Positions 11,686-15,504 of a stretch of 15,504 bases of DNA are shown here, piece after piece. Origin of the DNA: Actinomycetota bacterium (GTDB lineage: Bacteria; Actinomycetota; Thermoleophilia; Miltoncostaeales; Miltoncostaeaceae); contig SXZC01000022.1 in NCBI GenBank assembly GCA_005788075.1, positions 1-15,504 on the forward strand, given 5' to 3'. Position 1 is the stretch's first letter, and every line of letters begins with the position of its first letter. A program made the translations under genes and the position numbers. The notes under the pieces are model-generated. The model was given only the letters and a program-made list of their open reading frames with translations, had not been told where the DNA came from and did no database searches.

Positions 11686-12774
11686 GTGAGCACGACGACG
11701 GTTGCCCCGCGCCTGTTGCGCGGTGGCGGATCGTTCCAGTCCGACCTGCGGGCGCGAGTGGCAGAGATCCTCGACGCACGCACGCGGCGGATGGGCAGGG
11801 TTCGATTCTTCGCGAAGGCGGCGTTTATGCTGCTGTGGACGGCGGCCTCGTACGCCTACCTGGTGTTCTTCGCGGGCACCTGGTGGCAGGCCGGGCTGGG
11901 ATGCATCTCGCTGGCGTTCGCGCTGGGCGGGGTGGCCTTCTCGATCCAGCACGACGCCAACCATGGGGCCCTCGGGCGCCGCTGGCGCGTGCTCGGCCTC
12001 TCGCTCGACACCCTGATGGGAACGTCGTCGTACTTCTGGCGTGAGCGGCACAACCATGCCCACCACACGTACACCAACGTGGTGGACAAGGACGGCGACA
12101 TCGAGCAGCTGCCGCTGGCACGGTTCGCGCCCGACCAGCCGTGGAGCCCCTGGCACCCGTGGCAGCACATCTACATGTTCATGCTCTACGGCTTCTATGC
12201 CCCGCGCCAGGTGCTGATGGGTGACTTCTCCATGTTCGTGCGCGGTCCCAACGCCCACGTGCCCCTTCAGCGCCCGAAGGGCGGAACGCTGTGGGAGTTC
12301 CTCATCACCAAGGTCATCTTCTTCGGGCTCTTCCTGGTGCTGCCGATGTTCTTCCAGCCCTGGTGGGGCGTGCTGCTCGGCGCCTTCGTGACGCTGTGGA
12401 TCCTCGGCATCATCCTCGCGGTGGTGTTCCAGCTGGCCCACTGCGTGGAGGAGGCCGACTTCACCAGCGAGGCCAAGCTCATCGCCGAGGCGGAGGAGGA
12501 TGGCCCGCGCGAGTGGGCGCGCCACCAGGTGGAGCACACGGTCGACTTCGGCCGCAAGAGCAAGCTGCTCAACTGGTACCTCGGCGGGCTGAACTTCCAG
12601 GTGGAGCACCATCTGCTGCCGAACGTCTGCCACGTGCACTACCGGCAGATCTCGCCGGTGGTGGAGGAGCTCTGCGCCGTGCATGGCTTCCGCTACAACG
12701 CCAACGCCACGTTCTGGGGCGCCCTCGGGTCGCACGCCAGGTGGCTCAAGCGCATGGGCGTGAAGCCGGCCTAG
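11686..12774 (+). CDS. Membrane fatty-acid desaturase
   Basis: 362 residues. All three di-iron histidine boxes are present: HDANH (89-93), HNHAHH (122-127) and QVEHH (305-309); an extra HQVEH (280-284) precedes the last. Hydrophobic segments lie at about 44-62, 68-86, 160-172 and 208-250. It introduces a double bond into a membrane-lipid acyl chain using oxygen and an electron donor. The Gln in QVEHH resembles front-end (delta-6-type) desaturases, but no cytochrome b5 domain is fused, so electrons must come from a separate ferredoxin or reductase. Regiospecificity cannot be read. The start GTG at 11686 has GGGAG 10 bases upstream. The gene is single, ended by the hairpin at 12783-12808. Divergent from the tmRNA gene, with tandem inverted repeats upstream. 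Confidence 0.93.
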   Translation: MSTTTVAPRLLRGGGSFQSDLRARVAEILDARTRRMGRVRFFAKAAFMLLWTAASYAYLVFFAGTWWQAGLGCISLAFALGGVAFSIQHDANHGALGRRWRVLGLSLDTLMGTSSYFWRERHNHAHHTYTNVVDKDGDIEQLPLARFAPDQPWSPWHPWQHIYMFMLYGFYAPRQVLMGDFSMFVRGPNAHVPLQRPKGGTLWEFLITKVIFFGLFLVLPMFFQPWWGVLLGAFVTLWILGIILAVVFQLAHCVEEADFTSEAKLIAEAEEDGPREWARHQVEHTVDFGRKSKLLNWYLGGLNFQVEHHLLPNVCHVHYRQISPVVEELCAVHGFRYNANATFWGALGSHARWLKRMGVKPA

Positions 12775-12782
12775 CAATCCCG

Positions 12783-12808
12783 CGGGCGCCCCGGTGACGG
12801 GGCGCCCG
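12783..12808 (+). terminator. Rho-independent-like hairpin after the desaturase
   Basis: A 10-bp GC stem (12783-12792 with 12799-12808) and a 6-base loop lie 8 bases past the stop and are followed by TCATCGTT. Confidence 0.65.
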
Positions 12809-12884
12809 TCATCGTTGGCGGCACGCGCGCGTGGGATGACCGCCGCGCTCGCGGGCACGGCCACTGATTCGGGGCAGGCAGCCC

Positions 12885-12890
12885 TACACT
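12885..12890 (+). promoter_or_regulatory. -10 box TACACT of the lut operon, leaderless
   Basis: TACACT lies 7 bases before the ATG at 12898 with no ribosome site, so the lutA message probably begins at its start codon. No LutR-type regulator gene is nearby. Confidence 0.5.
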
Positions 12891-12897
12891 TCAGCCC

Positions 12898-13602
12898 ATG
12901 CGAGTGATGCTCATGCGCACCTGCCTGTCCGATGCCGTGGCGCCATCGGTGTGGAAGTCGTCGAAGCGGGTGCTCGAGCGCTGCGGAGTGGATGTGAAGG
13001 TGCCCCGCGCCCAGACCTGCTGCTCGCAGCCGGCGTGGACGGCCGGGCACCCCGACCAGGCCCGCGCGGTGGCCCGGCACACCATCGAGGTGTTCTCAGG
13101 TCCAGATGAGGTCGTGGTGCCCTCGGGGTCGTGCGCCGGAATGGTGGTGCATGCCTACCCCGAGATGTTCAAGGGCGAGCCCGAGGAGGAGGCCGCGCTC
13201 GACCTGGCGCGGCGCACCATCGAGCTCACGCAGTTCCTCGCCAAGCATGATCTCGACCCGGGGCGTGGCGCGCGCGGCCCGGTGACCCTGCACGACTCCT
13301 GCCACATGCTGCGGGTGATGGATGAGAGCGCGAGCCCGCGCGAGGCCCTTGCAAAGGCCGGATGCGAGGTGCGCGAGATGCAGCACACCGACCGCTGCTG
13401 CGGGTTCGGCGGGGTGTTCGCGCTGAACTTCCCGGAGCTCTCGGGGCGCCTGGGCGAGGAGAAGGCCCGCGAGGCCATCGCGAGCGGGGCGCGCGAGGTG
13501 GTGTCGTGCGACCTCGGATGCCTCATGCACATCGTGGGCGTGGCGCACCGCCAGGGCATCCCGCTCCGCGCGCGCCACGTGGCCGAGGTGCTCGACCGAT
13601 GA
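12898..13602 (+). CDS. lutA: L-lactate utilization protein LutA
   Basis: 234 residues, soluble. Two Cys-rich CCG-type domains: Cys41-Cys42 (TCCSQPAW) with Cys79, and Cys135 (HDSCH) with Cys167-Cys168 (RCCGFGG) and Cys204 plus Cys208 (SCDLGCLMH). Such domains bind iron-sulfur clusters. With LutB and LutC it oxidises L-lactate to pyruvate in the cytosol, replacing a flavin dehydrogenase. In the first CCG motif Gly is replaced by Ser, while the second is standard. The gene has its usual lutABC order and overlaps lutB by 4 bases (ATGA). The first start (12898) is supported by the leaderless -10 box. A GlpC/HdrD-type Cys-rich subunit is the only alternative, and the neighbours exclude it. Confidence 0.93.
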   Translation: MRVMLMRTCLSDAVAPSVWKSSKRVLERCGVDVKVPRAQTCCSQPAWTAGHPDQARAVARHTIEVFSGPDEVVVPSGSCAGMVVHAYPEMFKGEPEEEAALDLARRTIELTQFLAKHDLDPGRGARGPVTLHDSCHMLRVMDESASPREALAKAGCEVREMQHTDRCCGFGGVFALNFPELSGRLGEEKAREAIASGAREVVSCDLGCLMHIVGVAHRQGIPLRARHVAEVLDR

Positions 13603-15014
13603 GCACCCGCAAGCGCCGCGCAGACGGCGGGGTTGCGTACCTCGACGTCGAGGGCACGCTGCGCGAGCGCACCGTGGACGCCCTGCGCGACCGCACGCTT
13701 CGCGGCAACCTCGACATCGCCGCCACCAGCTGGGGCGAGAGCCGCGACGCCATGCGCGAGGACCACGGCCTCGACGAGATGCGCGAGCGCGCCCGCGAGA
13801 TACGCCGCTCGAACATCCGAAACCTGCCGGCACTGCTCACCGAGATGCAGGCCAAGGTTCGCGAGGCCGGCGGCACGGTGGTGCGCGCGGCCGACGGCGC
13901 CGAGGCGTGCCGCTACATCACCGGCCTGGCGCAGGCGCGCGGCGTGAAGGTGGTGGCCAAGAGCAAGTCGATGGCCACCGAGGAGATCAAGCTCAACGAG
14001 GCGCTGGGGGATGCCGGCATCGAGGTGGTGGAGACCGACCTCGGCGAGTGGATCCTGCAGCTGGCGAATGAGCACCCCAGCCACATCATCGCCCCGGCGG
14101 TGCACCTGAACCGCGAGCAGGTGGCCGCGCTCTTCCGCGAGGAGGCCGGCACCGATGACGTGCCCGACGACCGCGAGGGCCTGGTGGCGCACGCACGCGT
14201 GCGCCTGCGCGAGAAGTTCGCCGAGGCCGGCATCGGGGTGTCGGGCGTGAACCTTGGCGTGGCCTCCACCGGCACGGTGTGCGTGGTGGAGAACGAGGGC
14301 AATGCCCGACTGGTCACCTCGCAGCCGCGCATCCACGTGGCCGTGATGGGCATGGAGCGCGTGGTGGCCGACTGGGACGAGGCCGCGCACATCCTGCAGG
14401 TGCTGCCCATGGCGGCCATCGGGCAGGACGCCGCCAACTACGTGAACCTCATCACGGGCCCGCGCCGCGAGGGCGAGAGCGATGGCCCCGAGGAATTCCA
14501 CCTGGTCATCATCGACGGCGGGCGCGGCGCGCTTCGCGGCACGGAGTTCGAGGAGGCCCTCTCGTGCATCCGGTGCGGGGCGTGCCTGTATTCGTGCCCG
14601 ATGTGGCGATCTGTGGGTGGCCAGGCCTACGGCTCGCCCTACTCGGGCCCCATCGGGGCGGTAATCACCCCGCTGCTGGAGGGCCCCTCCTCCCCCGCCT
14701 CGCGCGACCTCCCCTTCATGTCGTCGCTGTGCGGGGCCTGCGGCGAGGCCTGTCCGGTGGGCATCCCCCTGCAGGACCTCCTGGTGCGCGCGCGGGCGCG
14801 GGCGTCATCGCCCGCCACGCGCAAGGCGGGCTTTGCCTTCCGCGCCTGGAGCCGGCTGTGGCGGCGCCCCAGCACCTACCGCGCCTGGATGGCCGGCTGG
14901 CGCCTGATGCTGCGCGCCCGCGGGAAGGACGGCTGGGCCACCGAGCTGCCGGGGCCCGGCGCCGGATGGACCGAGGTGCGCGACATGCCCACCCGGTGGC
15001 CCCCGCGCAGGTGA
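13599..15014 (+). CDS. lutB: L-lactate utilization iron-sulfur protein LutB
   Basis: 471 residues. An N-terminal LUD domain covers about 60-310 with SKSMATEEI (122-130), ETDLGEWILQL (145-155) and GVASTGTVCVVENEGNARL (220-238). Two [4Fe-4S] motifs follow: CIRCGACLYSCP (Cys323, 326, 329, 333) and CGACGEACP (Cys378, 381, 385), and then a C-terminal tail (about 400-471) rich in Arg and Trp. It carries electrons within the LutABC complex. The ATG at 13599 overlaps the lutA stop (ATGA); an upstream extension in the same frame lies inside lutA and is ignored. The stop overlaps the lutC start (GTGA). Normal length for the family and no defects seen. Confidence 0.95.
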   Translation: MSTRKRRADGGVAYLDVEGTLRERTVDALRDRTLRGNLDIAATSWGESRDAMREDHGLDEMRERAREIRRSNIRNLPALLTEMQAKVREAGGTVVRAADGAEACRYITGLAQARGVKVVAKSKSMATEEIKLNEALGDAGIEVVETDLGEWILQLANEHPSHIIAPAVHLNREQVAALFREEAGTDDVPDDREGLVAHARVRLREKFAEAGIGVSGVNLGVASTGTVCVVENEGNARLVTSQPRIHVAVMGMERVVADWDEAAHILQVLPMAAIGQDAANYVNLITGPRREGESDGPEEFHLVIIDGGRGALRGTEFEEALSCIRCGACLYSCPMWRSVGGQAYGSPYSGPIGAVITPLLEGPSSPASRDLPFMSSLCGACGEACPVGIPLQDLLVRARARASSPATRKAGFAFRAWSRLWRRPSTYRAWMAGWRLMLRARGKDGWATELPGPGAGWTEVRDMPTRWPPRR

Positions 15015-15504
15015 GCACCGCGTCGACGGGCGACCCGGTGGTCGACCTGCTCATGGCCTCGCTCATCCGGCGCAAGGCGACGGGGCAGGTGGTGGACGCC
15101 GCCGGGGCCGGCCGCGAGGCCGCCCGCTGGATGGCCGACGCCGGGGTGGCGCGCGCGGTGCTCGCGGATGACCCGGTGGTGGAGCGCATCGGCCTGGCCG
15201 ACGCCCTCAGGCGCGAGGGCATCGACGTGCGCATGTGGCCCACGAGCCTCGGCAAGCGCGAGACCATGGGCCTCGAGGGCCCCATCGATGTGTGCGGGGT
15301 CACCGTGCCGGCGCTGGCCGTGGCCGAGCGCGGCACGATCGTGCTCGAGGCATCCGAGGGCCACGGCCGCGGGCTCGACGTGACCAGCCGCCATCACGTG
15401 GCCCTGCTGCCCGCCGATCGCATCGTGCGCACCCTGGGCGAGGCGCTGGCGCTCACCTTCGCCGACGGCCGCCCGGCGCCATCAGCCGTGAGCCTGGTGT
15501 CGGG
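15011..15504 (+). CDS. lutC: L-lactate utilization protein LutC (cut by window end)
   Basis: The first 164 codons, with no stop before the window edge. The GTG at 15011 overlaps the lutB stop by 4 bases. It is a LUD-domain protein: VAERGTIVLEASEGHGRGLD (about 105-124) corresponds to the family's AETGT(L/I)VL block, and SRHHVALLPADRIV to the LPP.HI..V....IV segment; the visible end SAVSLVSG leads into the expected GPSRTADIE, which lies outside. It forms the lactate-oxidising complex with LutA and LutB. The Thr of AETG is Arg here. No internal stop or frameshift is seen. Confidence 0.9.
   Translation, partial: MSTASTGDPVVDLLMASLIRRKATGQVVDAAGAGREAARWMADAGVARAVLADDPVVERIGLADALRREGIDVRMWPTSLGKRETMGLEGPIDVCGVTVPALAVAERGTIVLEASEGHGRGLDVTSRHHVALLPADRIVRTLGEALALTFADGRPAPSAVSLVS

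Noticed and set aside
11515..13080. 521-codon open frame on the minus strand
   Set aside because: It is antisense to the desaturase with its three His boxes and starts inside lutA; its His/Glu-rich translation reflects the complementary strand.
13155..14501. 448-codon open frame on the minus strand
   Set aside because: Antisense to lutA and lutB, which have clear cluster motifs; no signature of its own.

Overview
The window is GC-rich (about 70%). It has Actinomycetota-like gene content, GTG starts, very short intergenic gaps and several start codons that sit 6-7 bases after a TANNNT -10 box, the arrangement expected for leaderless transcripts. Together with the tmRNA tag, which ends LALAA, this suggests a high-GC actinobacterium, possibly the Thermoleophilia branch. 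The class is an inference. There is no transposase, integrase, CRISPR array or tRNA gene; the only stable RNA gene is a tmRNA.

Left part (1-2874, + strand). The first ~134 bases have a clearly lower GC content (about 51%) and abut, with no homologous lead-in, the last third of a P-type cation ATPase. This is either a truncation or an assembly joint. Next come two overlapping genes, a degenerate EAL-domain-like protein and a membrane-anchored protein resembling Streptomyces subtilisin inhibitor, and then a small HExxH protein.

Middle (2875-7952). A strong bidirectional hairpin separates these from four minus-strand genes: a secreted three-repeat DUF11 protein, a DUF7144 membrane protein, a six-helix membrane protein and a TesB-like acyl-CoA thioesterase. 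Divergent from the thioesterase is a pair of half-size TauE/SafE (TSUP) genes overlapping by ATGA. They look like the two halves of one transporter encoded separately.

Right-centre (7953-11685). This holds a secreted protein of unknown function (minus), a pentapeptide-repeat lipoprotein (plus) and a membrane-anchored alpha/beta hydrolase (minus) preceded by a 36-codon leader ORF. Next is a tmRNA gene (ssrA, minus, about 11123-11487) with encoded tag ADTRQLALAA and its own terminator. The terminators of the tmRNA and of the 7953-8777 gene share a near-identical 19-base box.

Right end (11686-15504, + strand). A membrane fatty-acid desaturase with all three histidine boxes is followed by a lutABC operon for L-lactate oxidation. 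The lut genes overlap by 4 bases each, the transcript appears leaderless, and lutC is cut by the window edge. Apart from lutABC, the TSUP pair and the EAL-like/inhibitor pair, the genes look like independent housekeeping or envelope functions, not one pathway.
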